The position numbers and the translations under genes were made by a program. 64,000 bases of DNA from Oceanisphaera arctica (GTDB lineage: Bacteria; Pseudomonadota; Gammaproteobacteria; Enterobacterales; Aeromonadaceae): NCBI RefSeq assembly GCF_002936955.1, contig NZ_MPZM01000010.1:32047-96046 (forward strand), given 5' to 3'. Below, one piece after another: positions 63,998 to 64,000 of this stretch. The notes beneath the pieces are model-generated. The model saw only the letters and a program-made list of their open reading frames with translations. It had not been told where the DNA came from and searched no databases. Positions within the stretch are counted from its first letter, which is position 1. Every line of letters starts with the position of its first letter.

Positions 63998-64000
63998 TAA

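Overview
The window is a GC-rich, gene-dense stretch of a gammaproteobacterial chromosome. It carries the tusDCB-rpsL-rpsG-fusA-tuf order with bfd beyond tuf and a yheO-type regulator beyond tusD, a layout known from enterics and their relatives. A purine-degradation island, a taurine-degradation island and TRAP transport point to a marine or brackish heterotroph. Aeromonadales of the Oceanimonas/Oceanisphaera/Zobellella type is my best guess; this is inference from gene content, not a database match. No rRNA, tRNA, CRISPR array, prophage or intact insertion sequence was seen.

Layout. 0-3.4 kb: PhoD-like phosphatase and an AI-2E-family exporter. 3.5-7.7 kb: late purine (urate to glyoxylate) catabolism, allA-uraD-puuE divergent from uraH and an NCS2 purine permease. 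8-12.2 kb: exported M20 amidohydrolase, two UPF0325 paralogues around a small unknown gene, and an aldehyde-dehydrogenase-like protein without its catalytic residues. 12.4-17.3 kb: SulP permease and a CobS/CobT-like AAA+/vWA pair. 17.6-21.2 kb: TRAP transporter plus UspA protein. 21.3-24.8 kb: two nearly identical NCS1 permeases. 25-32.1 kb: taurine dissimilation (tauX, tauY, tauR, xsc, pta and a small unknown gene). 32.4-41.3 kb: early purine catabolism (GntR regulator, guaD, xdhC, xdhB, xdhA, RutR-like TetR) and a GlcG/HbpS-like gene. 41.7-43.2 kb: mgsA, bfd and a DSP-like phosphatase. 43.4-50.1 kb: str operon, tusDCB, ridA and yheO. 50.2-58.7 kb: ilvIH divergent from leuABCD with a leader-peptide attenuator, and a PilZ protein. 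58.8-63.6 kb: thiBPQ behind a TPP-riboswitch-like leader, and PhoH. The ends of the window carry copies of an interspersed palindromic repeat.

How the genes work together. Guanine goes to xanthine (GuaD), xanthine to urate (XdhAB, matured by XdhC), and 5-hydroxyisourate to glyoxylate plus urea (UraH, UraD, PuuE, AllA). The urate-oxidising enzyme and allantoicase are not in the window. Taurine is deaminated by TauXY to sulfoacetaldehyde, cleaved by Xsc to acetyl phosphate and sulfite, and the acetyl group passes to CoA through Pta. A palindrome centred on TTGTATACAA lies about 80-93 bp upstream of puuE, the GntR gene and the GlcG/HbpS-like gene, which suggests one regulon.

Most notable: the shared operator, the degenerate aldehyde dehydrogenase, the CobST-like pair without CobN, the interspersed palindromic repeat with two copies inside the xdh operon, the leu attenuator with mutually exclusive pairings, the deviant TPP riboswitch, and the unknown small gene of the taurine operon.
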